Counted from the stretch's first letter, positions 25,034-37,107 are shown. The stretch: DNA of 57,898 nucleotides from an uncultured Actinomycetes bacterium (GCA_903838295.1 CAILXX010000018.1:1-57898), one strand, 5' to 3'. Translations and numbers: made by a program. Notes: a model not told the origin generated them from the letters alone.

Positions 25034-27531
25034 TTATGTTGACGCCTCCATTTGTACATCCAGCGCGTCTTTTACCTGCGTAATTGAAACCACAGAAGTA
25101 CCTACATCCAAATTCACGAGTCGAACTCCTAAAGTATCGCGGCTAGTTTCGCGAATTTCTGAGACAGCGGTTCTCATCACAACTCCACCAGAGGTAATTG
25201 CAAGAATCTCATCTGTTGGTTGAACAATCATTGCGCCCACCAAAACCCCGCGAGAATTCTCATCGATCTTTGCAGCCTTAACCCCAAGACCACCACGCGC
25301 CTGTTCGCGGTATTCCGCAAGGGGAGTTCTTTTGGCATATCCGCCGTCTGTCGCTGTAAATACATATTGATCTTCTGACATTCCAGAGATCGTCGCCATT
25401 GTAAGGAGCTGATCATCTTTTCGGAATTTCATTCCAATGACACCTGATGTTGACCTGCCCATCGCCCGGATAGATTCATCATTAGCTAAGAAACGTAATG
25501 ACATCCCTTGTTGGCTTACCAACAAAATTTCATCCTTGTTGGTCACAAGCGCCGCAGAAACCACTTCATCAGATTCTTTAAGGTTGATAGCAATCAAACC
25601 ACCAGCTCGTGGGGAGTCATATTCGCTCATTGGTGATTTTTTAACCATTCCTGATTTTGTTGCAATAACCAAATATTGACCATCGGTGTAATCGCGTAGA
25701 GCTATCACTTGAGCAATAGATTCATCGGGTTTAAATGCCAGCAAATTTGCGACGTGTTGTCCGCGTGCATCGCGGCCAGCATCTGGTAATTCGTGAACCT
25801 TTGCGCGGTATGCCCGGCCTTTGTTTGTAATAAACAACAACCAGTCGTGTGTGCTTGCGGTAAAGAAATGGTCTACTAAATCATCTTGCTTAAGCGCAGC
25901 GCCTTTAACCCCTTTACCGCCGCGGCGTTGAGCTCTATATAGCTCTGCCTTGGTGCGTTTGGAATAACCACTACGTGTAATAGTTACAACAACTTCTTGA
26001 TCTGGAATTAAATCTTCGACTGATAGATCTGATTCTGCAAGAATGATTTGAGTGCGGCGACCATCTCCATATTTGGCACCAAGTTCGACGAGTTCGGTTT
26101 TGATGATCTCTCGTTGCTTTGCCTCGCTGGCCAAAATCTCGTTCAGAATCACGATATCTGCCATCAAACCGTCGTATTCGTCGTTGATCTTCTGGCGTTC
26201 TAGTGCCGCGATACGGCGCAGTTGCATATCCAAAATTGCGTTCGCTTGAATCTCATCAACTTCCAAAAGCTTCATCAAGCCGGTGCGGGCTTCTTCTGGG
26301 GTGGTAGATGCTCGGATCAAAGCAATTACTGCATCGAGGGCATCAAGGGCCTTGAGGTACCCTTGCAAAATATGCGCACGTCGTTCGCGTTCTCCTAACC
26401 GAAATTTTGTGCGGCGGACAATTACTTCTACTTGGTGTTCAATGTAATAACGAATAAATTCATCAAGCCGAAGTGTGCGAGGGACGCCATCTACCAGCGC
26501 CAACATGTTGGCACCAAAAGAATCTTGTAATTGTGTCTGCTTGTAAAGATTGTTTAATACAACTTTGGGGGTCGCATCATTTCTAAGGACAATTACCAAA
26601 CGTTGTCCTAGACGTTCATTTCCTTCATCACGAACGTCTGCAATACCTTTGATACGTCCATCTTTAACGAGTTCAGCAATTTTCAAAGCTAAGTTATCTG
26701 GATTTACTTGATAAGGAAGTTCGGTGACAACTAGACATGTTCGCTTGTTAATCTCTTCGATTTCTACAACAGCGCGCATGATGATTGATCCACGCCCGGT
26801 CCGGTAAGCATCTTCGATTCCTTGGCGTCCAACAATCAGCGCCTTTGTAGGGAAATCTGGGCCTTTAACAATTGTCATTAACTTTGCGAGGGTTTCTTCA
26901 GCGCTTGCATCTGGGTGGTCCAATGCCCATGCAGTGGCTTCAATTATTTCACTCAAATTGTGTGGTGGGATATTTGTGGCCATTCCCACTGCGATACCGG
27001 CAGAGCCATTCACTAATAAATTTGGGAAACGCGAAGGTAAAACGGTTGGCTCTTGTGAACGGCCATCGTAATTCGGGATGAAGTTGACGGTGTCTTCATC
27101 GATATCGCGCATCATTTCCATGGCTAGCGGATCGAGTTTTGCCTCGGTGTAACGCATGGCCGCGGCCGGATCGTTGCCAGGGGAACCGAAGTTTCCATTG
27201 CCATCGATTAATGGGTAACGAAGTGACCAGAATTGAGCCAAACGCACCACGGCGTCATAAATAGCTCCGTCGCCATGTGGGTGGTAATTACCCATGACGT
27301 CACCAACAATACGAGAAGATTTGTAATAACCTTTGTCTGGGCGATAGCCCGCGTCAAACATGGCATACAGAACGCGGCGATGAACTGGTTTTAAACCATC
27401 ACGGACATCGGGAAGTGCGCGTCCAACAATGACGGACATCGCATAATCAAGATAGCTTCGCGCCATTTCGACTTGAAGATCAACTGTCTCGATCTTCGAG
27501 CCTTCCATGCCCTCTTGAAAACGATCTTCCA

Positions 27532-27532
<1 letters not shown>
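25034..27532 (-). CDS. gyrA: DNA gyrase subunit A
   Basis: GyrA cuts and rejoins DNA to introduce negative supercoils together with GyrB. The catalytic Tyr128 is in AMRYTE, and the C-terminal six-bladed propeller is seen as repeats such as GGVVMR and RGGLGVK. The quinolone-resistance region reads [11 protein letters not shown], with Gly89 where E. coli has Ser83, Ala90 next to it, and Asp93 kept. Length 832 is normal. Its ATG overlaps the gyrB stop by 1 nt (TAATG). A 12-nt direct repeat (GTCAACATAACC) spans the stop codon. Confidence 0.97.
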
Positions 27533-29499
<1,967 letters not shown>

Positions 29500-29617
29500 C
29501 TACCTAAAACCAAACCTGGGGCGAATATGCCCTCTCCGACCTCGAATCCTAGTCTTAAACCGACGCTAGAACCAGCCGTAAAAAGGCGCAGGTCTACTTT
29601 TGGGGGGCTTTTGACTC

Positions 29618-30073
29618 TTAGCCGTAGGTATCCCTAGGACCCCGCGCATTTCGGATCGTCCGGATGCCTTTTTTCCAACTTGGAGCCCCTGGGCCAATTA
29701 CGGCAATTTCTTCAACCAGCGCCCCGGGCGCCGAACTTGAGATGGTTTTTAAGAGTTGAGGTGCGATTAACGTCAATTGGGTCGCCCATGCGGAAGATGA
29801 GGTTTGGATTGTTAATAGGCCGTCCACTAACGAGATTGGTGTCGTGTGGGCTCCAATATCAGCACCAACAACAAGCATCCAATCAGTGAAGAGGGTTCCT
29901 TCTGCTATTCCTTGGCGCCAATCCCGGTTTGAAACTAGCTCTGAAAGAAGTGAATTAATGGGTTGTGGGTCATCAACTTTTTCTCGAACCGGCTCTGTGG
30001 CTGCTCCGTTCTTATTTTTTCGGGTGTTGCTACGCCAGGTTTTATAAAGATCCCGGGCTAGGTCCGCTTTCAT
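29618..30073 (-). CDS. dciA: DUF721 family protein, DciA-like replicative helicase loader
   Basis: This 151-residue protein has a DUF721/DciA core at about residues 50-130 (DWRQGIAEGTLFTDWMLVVGADIG, then WATQLTLIAPQLL) after a basic, low-complexity N terminus. The mycobacterial counterpart, Rv0004 beside recF, is known to interact with DnaB, and DciA is regarded as the helicase loader of bacteria lacking DnaC or DnaI. The genome position and the presence of dnaB in this window fit. Its ATG overlaps the recF stop by 4 nt. Confidence 0.82.
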   Translation of the reverse strand: MKADLARDLYKTWRSNTRKNKNGAATEPVREKVDDPQPINSLLSELVSNRDWRQGIAEGTLFTDWMLVVGADIGAHTTPISLVDGLLTIQTSSSAWATQLTLIAPQLLKTISSSAPGALVEEIAVIGPGAPSWKKGIRTIRNARGPRDTYG

Positions 30074-31161
30074 ACTTTTACCTTAACGATTCCACTCTTC
30101 ACATGGAAAGTGGCCCCAGACAGTTCTTGGGGAAGGTCGCTTTCTACTGCCACAGTGATGAAGGTTTGCTCTGCGGTATTAGCAAGTGTGATTAATTGAG
30201 TCCTGCGCTCTTCATCGAGTTCAGAGAAAACATCATCTAAAATTAAAATGGGGGAACTTCCCTCGTTTTGCAGCATTTGATAACCAGCTAATTTAAGCGA
30301 CAGCGCAATTGACCAAGATTCTCCGTGTGAGGCATAGCCTTTTACCAAATGGTCACCTAGTTGTAATAATAAATCATCACGGTGGGGTCCAACCAAGGTT
30401 AAACCACGATCTATTTCTTGGCTTTTGATATCTGCCATTTTTGTCAGAATTATTTGGGTGTTTTCATTTGGGTTTACAGATGGGTTCTCTATCGAACTTT
30501 TGTAAGCAATATGGGCTGGTTTCTCTGGCGAGATCTCTGAATAAACTTCTGTGAACAGTGGTTCGAACTCGTTTAGTAATGTGAGCCGTGTGGCAATTAT
30601 TTCTCCGCCTAATTGTGCGACTTGTTGATCCCATGATTCTAAAGACGAATAACTGGCGCGGGTTTTTAGTAGTGAGTTGCGTTGGCGGACAGCTCTTTCA
30701 TAGTCTGAAATTACACCGGCTAAACGGGGGGATTTTAAGGTAAGTAGTTGGTCAATAAATCGGCGTCGTTCAGATGGATCTCCTCGAACCAAATCCAAAT
30801 CTTCTGGAGAAAAATAAACACATTGGGTTAGACCAAATAATTCTTTCTGGCTGCGAACAGGGTTTTGGTTAATACGCGCACGGTTCGCTTTTTCGGCGTT
30901 GATTTCTAGTTCGAGTAGAACTTCTCGGTCTTGTTGTTGAATTTTTGCCCTCACATACGCAGATGTCTGACCAAGTTTTACTAAAGGTTGATCGCCGGCA
31001 GTCCTGTGTGAAGATTGGAAGGCTAAATAAAGAATTGATTCCACGATATTTGTCTTGCCTTCGCCATTGCGGCCAATAAAAATAGAAATACCTTTATTAA
31101 AAGATATATCTAATTCGCTATATGAACGGAAGTTCGTTAGCGATAAATGTGAAAGGTACAC
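30070..31161 (-). CDS. recF: DNA replication and repair protein RecF
   Basis: RecF is an SMC-like ATPase that helps load RecA at gaps and protects stalled forks. Walker A is GRNGEGKT (residues 30-37), the signature segment is HGESWSIALSLKLAG, and Walker B is ILILDDVFSELDEERR. Length 363 is normal. The start is GTG 31161, 5 nt after the dnaN stop, so dnaN, recF and dciA form one transcription unit. Confidence 0.95.
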   Translation of the reverse strand: MYLSHLSLTNFRSYSELDISFNKGISIFIGRNGEGKTNIVESILYLAFQSSHRTAGDQPLVKLGQTSAYVRAKIQQQDREVLLELEINAEKANRARINQNPVRSQKELFGLTQCVYFSPEDLDLVRGDPSERRRFIDQLLTLKSPRLAGVISDYERAVRQRNSLLKTRASYSSLESWDQQVAQLGGEIIATRLTLLNEFEPLFTEVYSEISPEKPAHIAYKSSIENPSVNPNENTQIILTKMADIKSQEIDRGLTLVGPHRDDLLLQLGDHLVKGYASHGESWSIALSLKLAGYQMLQNEGSSPILILDDVFSELDEERRTQLITLANTAEQTFITVAVESDLPQELSGATFHVKSGIVKVKV

Positions 31162-31166
31162 ACCAA

Positions 31167-32294
31167 TTAAGCGCTGTAACGCATAGGCATAAGTAAGTAT
31201 TTATAACTCGCGTCTTTTACCCCATTAGCTTCATGTTTACCGCTTAATACTGCGGGTTTACTAGCCCCAGTAAAATCTATTTGTACAAACGGTGTGCCTA
31301 TGGCTTGTAATCCATCTGTGAGGTATTGAGGGTTAAAAGCGATATTAATTTCTTCGCCATTATAAACAATATCTAATTCTTCTGTTGCTTGGGCGTCTTC
31401 ACCAGCACCAGCTTCAAGTTGTAGAGTTTTTCCAGAGAAAATTAAACGTAGAGGGACTGTTTTGTCGGTAACTAGCGCAACTCGGCGGACAGAATCTAAA
31501 AATGGTGCTACTTCTATAGTTGCTTGAGCGATTGATTCCGATGGTAGTAAATGTTTAAACGGTGGGAAGACGCCATCAAGAGTGCGTGATGTCATTGTTT
31601 TTAACTCTGACAAGAAACCAATAAGTTTTTCATTAGATGTTGATTGTGATAATGCCAGGGTGACTTGTGAATGTACTGTCAGTGATTTAGCAGCATCGGA
31701 AAGTGTGCGGGCGCGAACCAGTGTATTAATTTCAATGTCGGGGGTTTTTGCTTGCCAGTTGAGCTCACGAACCGCTAGGCGATAACGGTCGGTTGCCGCT
31801 AAAACAATTGTGTTTTTATTTATCTCAATATGGACACCGGTTAGTGTTGGTAAAGAGTCATCTTTTCCGGCTGCGATCGCTACTTGGTTTACGGCGTTAG
31901 CGAAGACATCACTAGGGATAACACCAGCGGTTTCGGGGAGTTCTGGGAGGTTTGGGTACTCACTTACTGAAAGTGTTGGAAGGGTAAATTTCGCGGCGCC
32001 GGCGGTTACTAACACTCGAGTGCCATCTAAGTTAAAAGTAATAGGTTTGTTGGGGAGTGAGCGTGCAATCTCTGCTAGTAATCGCCCGGGAACCAAAACT
32101 TTTCCTTTGGTGCTGATGTCTGCTTTAAGGATTGCTTTAGTAGATGTTTCTAAATCTGAACCTGTGAGAGTGATGGAGGTATCGACATCGATCATGATCC
32201 CTAAAAGCTCTGGTTTGATCGGCCGTGAGGAAAGGCTGCGGGCAACCCAATTAACGGCATCTACCAACTCGGTAGGTTCAACAATAAACTTCAT
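31167..32294 (-). CDS. dnaN: DNA polymerase III beta subunit (sliding clamp)
   Basis: The clamp encircles DNA and tethers the polymerase. Three repeated clamp domains span the 375 residues. Recognisable parts are the start MKFIVEPTELVDAVNWVARSLSSRP, the central ATDRYRLAVREL and the C-terminal end YKYLLMPMRYS, of which the MPMR motif is diagnostic. The ATG has a GAAGGG site. It lies on the dnaA strand with the putative origin between them. Confidence 0.97.
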   Translation of the reverse strand: MKFIVEPTELVDAVNWVARSLSSRPIKPELLGIMIDVDTSITLTGSDLETSTKAILKADISTKGKVLVPGRLLAEIARSLPNKPITFNLDGTRVLVTAGAAKFTLPTLSVSEYPNLPELPETAGVIPSDVFANAVNQVAIAAGKDDSLPTLTGVHIEINKNTIVLAATDRYRLAVRELNWQAKTPDIEINTLVRARTLSDAAKSLTVHSQVTLALSQSTSNEKLIGFLSELKTMTSRTLDGVFPPFKHLLPSESIAQATIEVAPFLDSVRRVALVTDKTVPLRLIFSGKTLQLEAGAGEDAQATEELDIVYNGEEINIAFNPQYLTDGLQAIGTPFVQIDFTGASKPAVLSGKHEANGVKDASYKYLLMPMRYSA

Positions 32295-32597
32295 TTTCTA
32301 CCCTTCGTAATACCTTAATACCTTGAGTCTAGAGTTAGGTGCCGACGGAGCCACAGGTTCCTTTATACCCCGATTTTCTTATATATAAAGTTATCCGTAG
32401 TAACCAGAGGGTTTCTCTGTGGATAACCCTAAAAGTGCTGGTCAGCCTCGAAGAAACCTTCTCTACAGCTGTGGGTAACTGTGTGGAGAACCTTTATAAA
32501 TCCCCCAACTTCTCCGCTTAAAGCCTCTTTTCCCCCACTTTCCCCACAAAAAAGTACCGATTATCCACAATTATCCACAACTTACCCACAACTGGGG
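32295..32597. other. oriC: putative oriC (dnaN-dnaA intergenic region)
   Basis: This 303-nt gap is the usual place of oriC in actinobacteria. Perfect DnaA boxes TTATCCACA lie at 32561-32569 and 32571-32579, a near-perfect TTACCCACA at 32582-32590, and a perfect reverse box at 32418-32426. Degenerate boxes occur at 32391-32399 (TTATCCGTA), 32470-32478 (reverse TTACCCACA), 32482-32490 (reverse TTCTCCACA) and 32540-32548 (TTCCCCACA). An AT-rich stretch around 32361-32390 with TTATATATAAAG could be the unwinding element. Replication direction and the exact start point cannot be seen directly. Confidence 0.75.
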
Positions 32598-34007
32598 TTA
32601 GTTTTTAGATTGGAGCTTGATCCTGTTGGTCAACTCTGTAACCTGGTTATAGATCGAACGTCTTTCAGCCATCAATTGGCGAATCTTCCGATCGGCGTGC
32701 ATAACAGTCGTGTGATCACGCCCCCCAAAAGTCTGGCCGATTTTCGGTAAAGACAACTCGGTTAATTCCCGGCACAAATACATGGCTATTTGGCGGGCGT
32801 TAACCAAAACCCGACTGCGGTTAGTGCCGCATAAATCCTCAAGGGTAAGGCTGAAATACGAGGCTGTCTGAGCCATGATTGTTGATGATGTGATCTCTGG
32901 CCCAGCTTGGTCAGGTATCAAATCTTTAAGGACAATCTCCGCTAACCCCATATCAACCGGTTGACGGTTAAGGGAAGCGAAAGCGGTGACACGGATCAAC
33001 GCACCTTCCAACTCACGAATATTAGAAGAAATTTTTGAAGCAATATATTCCAAAACATCATCAGGAGCATTGAGTTTGTCTTGGGCGGCCTTTTTACGAA
33101 GAATCGCAATACGTGTTTCAAGTTCTGGTGGTTGAATGTCAGTAATTAACCCCCACTCAAATCGGCTGCGTAACCGATCTTCCAAAGTTGTAAGTTGTTT
33201 TGGAGGTCGATCACTAGAAATTACTATCTGTTTGTTGGCATTATATAAAGTGTTAAAAGTATGGAAGAACTCTTCTTGGGTCCGCTCTTTGTTTTCTAAA
33301 AATTGAATGTCATCAACTAACAAAACATCTAAGTCGCGATAACGGCGCTGGAAAACTGAAGCCTTGTCATCACGGATAGAGTTGATGAAATCGTTGGTAA
33401 ATTCTTCAGAGGAGACGTAACGAACTCGTACCGATCCATACAACTCTTTTGCATAAGCCCCAATAGCGTGCAGGAGGTGGGTTTTACCCAACCCCGAGTC
33501 ACCATAAATAAAAAGTGGGTTATAAGCTTTTGCTGGCGCTTCCGCTACAGCAACAGCTGCCGCGTGAGCAAACCGGTTAGATGCACCAATAACAAAAGTT
33601 TCAAAAATATACCGAGGATTTAATTGTGACTGTTCTAACGGTTGCTTGTTATCTAAATCACGACCAGTACCAATGCGTTGTTGAACTTCTGGAACTGTGT
33701 CATCAATAAGATCTTCAACAGATCCTTCAACTTCTAAATTTTCATCCACAGTCACAGCGATATTTATTTTTTGACCAAGTTGATTTGTGAGAATTTCATT
33801 CAAGGCGGATTTAACTCGAAGCTCTAGGAAATCTTTTGCGAATTGATTAGGAGTATTTAGTAGAAGAGTTGCCCCACCATCGCCTTGTAACAACCCAAGC
33901 GGTTTTGTTAACGCTAAAAAAGCGCGATGTTGTGGAGATTCAGAGGCCATCGCCTCTATAACTAGACCCCAAAGAGTCGTTAGATCCACTTCTTCAAGCA
34001 AAGCCAT
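32598..34007 (-). CDS. dnaA: chromosomal replication initiator DnaA
   Basis: DnaA binds DnaA boxes and melts the origin with ATP. The four domains are visible: an N-terminal interaction domain (1-90), a short linker, the AAA+ domain with Walker A GDSGLGKT near 168-175 and Walker [11 protein letters not shown], and the DNA-binding domain with [10 protein letters not shown] near residue 437. Length 469 is short for actinobacteria, with a reduced linker. The SD is weak (GAGGCAC). DnaA boxes upstream in the dnaA-rpmH gap suggest autoregulation. Confidence 0.97.
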   Translation of the reverse strand: MALLEEVDLTTLWGLVIEAMASESPQHRAFLALTKPLGLLQGDGGATLLLNTPNQFAKDFLELRVKSALNEILTNQLGQKINIAVTVDENLEVEGSVEDLIDDTVPEVQQRIGTGRDLDNKQPLEQSQLNPRYIFETFVIGASNRFAHAAAVAVAEAPAKAYNPLFIYGDSGLGKTHLLHAIGAYAKELYGSVRVRYVSSEEFTNDFINSIRDDKASVFQRRYRDLDVLLVDDIQFLENKERTQEEFFHTFNTLYNANKQIVISSDRPPKQLTTLEDRLRSRFEWGLITDIQPPELETRIAILRKKAAQDKLNAPDDVLEYIASKISSNIRELEGALIRVTAFASLNRQPVDMGLAEIVLKDLIPDQAGPEITSSTIMAQTASYFSLTLEDLCGTNRSRVLVNARQIAMYLCRELTELSLPKIGQTFGGRDHTTVMHADRKIRQLMAERRSIYNQVTELTNRIKLQSKN

Positions 34008-34260
34008 AATGTGCCTCTATTTATCCCGGCCACTCTGGTGGCCATTGGTGGGTTATCCCCAAGGTTATCCACAGCCTGTGGTCTAAACCCCACCTTTAGG
34101 GTGAAGAGCCTTCTAACCTGTGGATAGAGGGCGAACGTAGACGGCTGTGGAGAAAAGCGCAAGTGGTTTATCCACACCAATTCGGCTAACCTTGCCCTTC
34201 CGCTGTGGCCCTAGCTGGTGCCATCCCCAAAAAACCGAGCTAGGAGAAAAAGAGGACATT
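34008..34260. promoter_or_regulatory. second DnaA-box region (dnaA-rpmH intergenic)
   Basis: This 253-nt gap holds perfect boxes at 34065-34073 and 34168-34176 (TTATCCACA) and degenerate ones at 34053-34061, 34119-34127 and 34146-34154. The gap serves the divergent dnaA and rpmH promoters. For rpmH a TAACCT -10 box is at 34187-34192, and a perfect DnaA box sits in its -10/-35 spacer. A GGCCAC/GTGGCC hairpin (34028-34043) lies in the dnaA leader. It may form part of a split origin or may act only in autoregulation. Confidence 0.6.
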
Positions 34261-34398
34261 ATGAGTAAGCGCACCTACCAACCTAACAACCGCCGTCGCG
34301 CCAAGAAGCATGGCTTCCGCGCCCGCATGGCCACCCGTGGTGGACGATCAGTTCTTTCGTCACGCCGCGCTAAAGGTCGCACCCGCATCTCCGCATAA
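34261..34398 (+). CDS. rpmH: 50S ribosomal protein L34
   Basis: L34 is a small, very basic 50S protein. The 45 residues [18 protein letters not shown] onward, including [13 protein letters not shown], match the family throughout. The start is ATG 34261 with a purine-rich AGGAG site; an upstream extension of the frame to 34147 crosses the DnaA-box region and is not real. rnpA follows after 3 nt. Confidence 0.97.
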   Translation: MSKRTYQPNNRRRAKKHGFRARMATRGGRSVLSSRRAKGRTRISA

Positions 34399-34401
34399 CT
34401 C

Positions 34402-34743
34402 GTGCTTCCTGCATCGAATCGAATGCGCCGAGGCCAGGATTTTTCTAGAACTACTAAAACCGGGCACCGAGCAACCTCACCACTTTTAGTCATCTACTTC
34501 CTTACACATGCCCAATTGCCAGAGATCCCCCAAGTTGGGCTAATTATTAATAAGAGTGTTGGTGGATCAGTAACACGTCACCGCATTGCTCGCCAATTAC
34601 GCCACGCTGTTGCAGATCACATTGCTTCATTACCACCACACACTCAAATTGTTATCCGGGTTTTAAAAAATACCGATGACTATCGCTCTGATTTGGTGGA
34701 ACTGATGGCAAAAATTGTCAAACGATCGAGCACCACAAAATGA
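34402..34743 (+). CDS. rnpA: ribonuclease P protein component
   Basis: RnpA is the protein partner of RNase P RNA, which matures tRNA 5' ends. The 113-residue protein starts at GTG with the typical LPASNRMRRGQDF opening, and the central basic RNR-like region is GGSVTRHRIARQLRHAV. It follows rpmH after 3 nt and its stop overlaps the yidD start by 4 nt (ATGA). Confidence 0.94.
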   Translation: MLPASNRMRRGQDFSRTTKTGHRATSPLLVIYFLTHAQLPEIPQVGLIINKSVGGSVTRHRIARQLRHAVADHIASLPPHTQIVIRVLKNTDDYRSDLVELMAKIVKRSSTTK

Positions 34744-34985
34744 AGAAATTATTAACAGCACCAATTTACTTATGGCAGAAACTTATTTCTTCCAATATGG
34801 CCCCCCGGTGTAAATATTTTCCATCATGCTCTCAATACACAATCGACGCCATCAATGAGTTTGGTCTTAAAGGACTAGCGATGGGCGCTTGGCGAATCTT
34901 GCGTTGTAATCCATGGTCACACGGTGGTGTTGATTATGTTGGCGGCAAAAGAATTGAATATAAAAATCTAAAAGGAGCACTTTAA
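34740..34985 (+). CDS. yidD: membrane protein insertion efficiency factor YidD
   Basis: This 81-residue protein has the conserved YidD core: LISSNMAPRCKYFPSCSQYTIDAINEFG (Cys and aromatic residues kept) and RILRCNPWSHGGVDYV. Known relatives are amphipathic inner-membrane-associated proteins that assist YidC. It overlaps rnpA by 4 nt and yidC by 1 nt. Confidence 0.93.
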   Translation: MKKLLTAPIYLWQKLISSNMAPRCKYFPSCSQYTIDAINEFGLKGLAMGAWRILRCNPWSHGGVDYVGGKRIEYKNLKGAL

Positions 34986-35929
34986 TGAATTCGATCCTGC
35001 ACCCATTATATTTCGCTGTTTCCTGGGTTATGGTCACCTTCCATACATTGCTCGGCTTGATTCTTGGCAAGAGCTCTCACGAATCACTCAAATGGACCAT
35101 GTCGATCGTGTTGCTCGTGGTTTTGATCCGTGTTGTTCTTATCCCTCTTTTTGTGAAGCAAATAAAATCACAGAGAGCAATGACTGCGCTTCAGCCAAAG
35201 ATGAAAGAGATTCAAAAGAAACACAAAGATGATCGACAAAAACAATCCGAAGAGATGATGAAGCTTTACAAAGAGCATAAAACAAATCCACTTGCTTCTT
35301 GTCTCCCATTGCTTGCACAAGCACCCATCTTCTTCGCACTGTTTCGGGTCCTTAGTGGCGTTGCACACAACACTTCTTATGTGCCAAATATTTTAACGCC
35401 AGCTTTATTATCAACAGCTCATGATGCTAAATTCTTAGGTGCGCCAATCGCAAATAGTTTTCTTAGCCATCCAATTCTTCCAACTGCTACAACAAAAATT
35501 GTGACAATCTGTCTGATTGTATTTATGTCCGCAACTACGTTCTCTACACAACGTCAGTTGATGGTCAAAGGAATGCCGAAGATGGACTCATCAAATAACA
35601 TGATGGCGCAACAACAAAAAATCATGTTGTATGTGTTCCCAGTTATTTTCGCGGTATCAGGTGTTAATTTCCCGATCGGTGTTTTAATTTATTGGTCAAC
35701 AACAAACTTATGGACATTTGGTCAGCAGTACTACGTGATCAAAAGAAATCCAACACCAGGTTCTCCTGCGTACGAAGAGTTGCAACGCAAACGTGCTACA
35801 TCTGGTGCGATTTCACAGAGTCCAGAGGGCATGACTGAATCGAACCGAGAAGCGGCAGAGAAAGCTGAAAAAGAGGCGCAACAAAGCCGTCAACGCCAAC
35901 AGCCAAAGAAGAAGAAACCCCGTAAATAA
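34985..35929 (+). CDS. yidC: membrane protein insertase YidC
   Basis: YidC inserts membrane proteins, alone or with SecYEG. The 314-residue protein has five predicted spans; the functionally important Arg49 sits in the first conserved span (VVLIRVVLIP). Further family segments are KHKDDRQKQSEEMMKLYKEH, NPLASCLPLLAQAPIFFALF and FPIGVLIYWSTTNLWTFGQQ. The basic C-terminal tail (QPKKKKPRK) may contact ribosomes. There is no large N-terminal periplasmic domain, as is normal for actinobacteria. Confidence 0.95.
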   Translation: MNSILHPLYFAVSWVMVTFHTLLGLILGKSSHESLKWTMSIVLLVVLIRVVLIPLFVKQIKSQRAMTALQPKMKEIQKKHKDDRQKQSEEMMKLYKEHKTNPLASCLPLLAQAPIFFALFRVLSGVAHNTSYVPNILTPALLSTAHDAKFLGAPIANSFLSHPILPTATTKIVTICLIVFMSATTFSTQRQLMVKGMPKMDSSNNMMAQQQKIMLYVFPVIFAVSGVNFPIGVLIYWSTTNLWTFGQQYYVIKRNPTPGSPAYEELQRKRATSGAISQSPEGMTESNREAAEKAEKEAQQSRQRQQPKKKKPRK

Positions 35930-35987
35930 CATTTAAATCACCACAAAGTATGACAAAAAGGTTTAAATCCGACAGAAAGGTAGTGCG

Positions 35988-36500
35988 ATGACAGATACAG
36001 AGGTAATTAAGGACGAAGAGACAGAGGCTCCTAAAAAGTCGCTCATATCCCGCCTCGAAGAAGAGGGTGATGTGGCTGCGGACTATCTTGAGGGGCTGCT
36101 TGATATTGCCGATCTTGATGGAGATATCGATATCGATGTCGAAAACGACCGTGCCTCACTCGCAATCGCTGGAGGCGCTTTGGGCCACCTAGTTGGGGAT
36201 AGTGGCGAAGTGCTCGACGCTCTACAAGAGCTGACCCGCCTTGCGGTCCAAACTTCCCTGGGTGAGCGTTCAAGGCTCATGCTTGATATTGATAATTTTC
36301 GTAGCACTAAAAAGACTGAACTCACGAAGCTGGCACACGAGATTGCCGACGAGGTCAAGTCGACTGGCGAGCAGATCAAATTGAAGCCAATGAATGCCTT
36401 TGAGCGTAAAGTTATCCATGACACTATCCAAGAGATTGGCCTAACCAGCGAATCTGAAGGAGAAGAGCCAAACCGCTGCGTGGTAGTCCTACCCGCTTGA
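35988..36500 (+). CDS. jag: RNA-binding KH-R3H protein (Jag/KhpB family)
   Basis: This 170-residue protein has an acidic N terminus, a KH domain (about 40-100, with VENDRASLAIAGGALGHLVGDSGEVLDALQELTRLA) and an R3H domain (about 105-168, with MNAFERKVIHDTIQEI and EGEEPNRCVVVLP). Relatives bind RNA and in some bacteria affect cell length and division. It stands in the standard yidC-jag-rsmG order. Its stop overlaps the rsmG start codon. Confidence 0.9.
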   Translation: MTDTEVIKDEETEAPKKSLISRLEEEGDVAADYLEGLLDIADLDGDIDIDVENDRASLAIAGGALGHLVGDSGEVLDALQELTRLAVQTSLGERSRLMLDIDNFRSTKKTELTKLAHEIADEVKSTGEQIKLKPMNAFERKVIHDTIQEIGLTSESEGEEPNRCVVVLPA

Positions 36501-37099
36501 CCGTTTCACGTGAAACACTCCTAGCGGAGTACTTCAAGGAGAACGAAGGTAAGGCTGATCGCTATGCCAAAATTCTCCAAACTTGGGGAATTGAGCGCGG
36601 ACTGGTTGGACCTAAAGAGGGCGATCGAATTTGGGATCGCCATATAGCTAACTGTTTACCAGTGACGACTTTAATCCCACGAGGGGTAAAGGTCGTAGAT
36701 ATCGGCTCAGGGGCAGGACTTCCCGGCATTGTTATTGCCCTCGCCCGCCCAGATCTTGAGGTAACACTTATCGAACCTCTTCAACGCCGTGTCGATTTCC
36801 TTAATGAAGTCATCACAGAGCTTGATCTCCCCATAACTGTCATGAGGGGCAAGTCAGAATCGATTAAAAAGAGCTTTGAAGTCGTAACCGCCAGAGCAGT
36901 TGCCCCCCTTCCTAAACTTTTAGCCATCAGCTGGCATCTCGTAAAGGCTGGTGGCGCTCTACTTGCGATGAAAGGGGAGAACGCGCAGGTTGAAATTGAC
37001 TCAACCGAAGCCAAAAAACACTCCATTACATCTCTGCACCTTATAGAACTTCCAAATTTTGACCTTGCACGGGTTATTGAGGTCCGAAAGACTGCTTAG
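36497..37099 (+). CDS. rsmG: 16S rRNA (guanine-527-N7) methyltransferase RsmG
   Basis: RsmG methylates G527 in the 530 loop of 16S rRNA using S-adenosylmethionine; its loss gives low-level streptomycin resistance. The 200-residue protein has the SAM motif VVDIGSGAGLPGIVIAL near residues 70-86, then IEPLQRRVDFLNEV and VVTARAVAPL. The start is TTG 36497, overlapping the jag stop. A parS site begins 5 nt into the gene and encodes the residues VSRET. Confidence 0.94.
   Translation: MTVSRETLLAEYFKENEGKADRYAKILQTWGIERGLVGPKEGDRIWDRHIANCLPVTTLIPRGVKVVDIGSGAGLPGIVIALARPDLEVTLIEPLQRRVDFLNEVITELDLPITVMRGKSESIKKSFEVVTARAVAPLPKLLAISWHLVKAGGALLAMKGENAQVEIDSTEAKKHSITSLHLIELPNFDLARVIEVRKTA
36502..36517. 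other. parS: parS centromere site 1
   Basis: CGTTTCACGTGAAACA matches the bacterial parS consensus TGTTTCACGTGAAACA in 15 of 16 positions. It lies in the first codons of rsmG, about 1.5 kb from parB. Confidence 0.9.
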
Positions 37100-37107
37100 A
37101 TAGCCCT

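Noticed and set aside
34147-34260. In-frame upstream extension of L34
   Set aside because: It crosses DnaA boxes and the rpmH promoter. The ATG at 34261 has a good SD and gives the exact family length.
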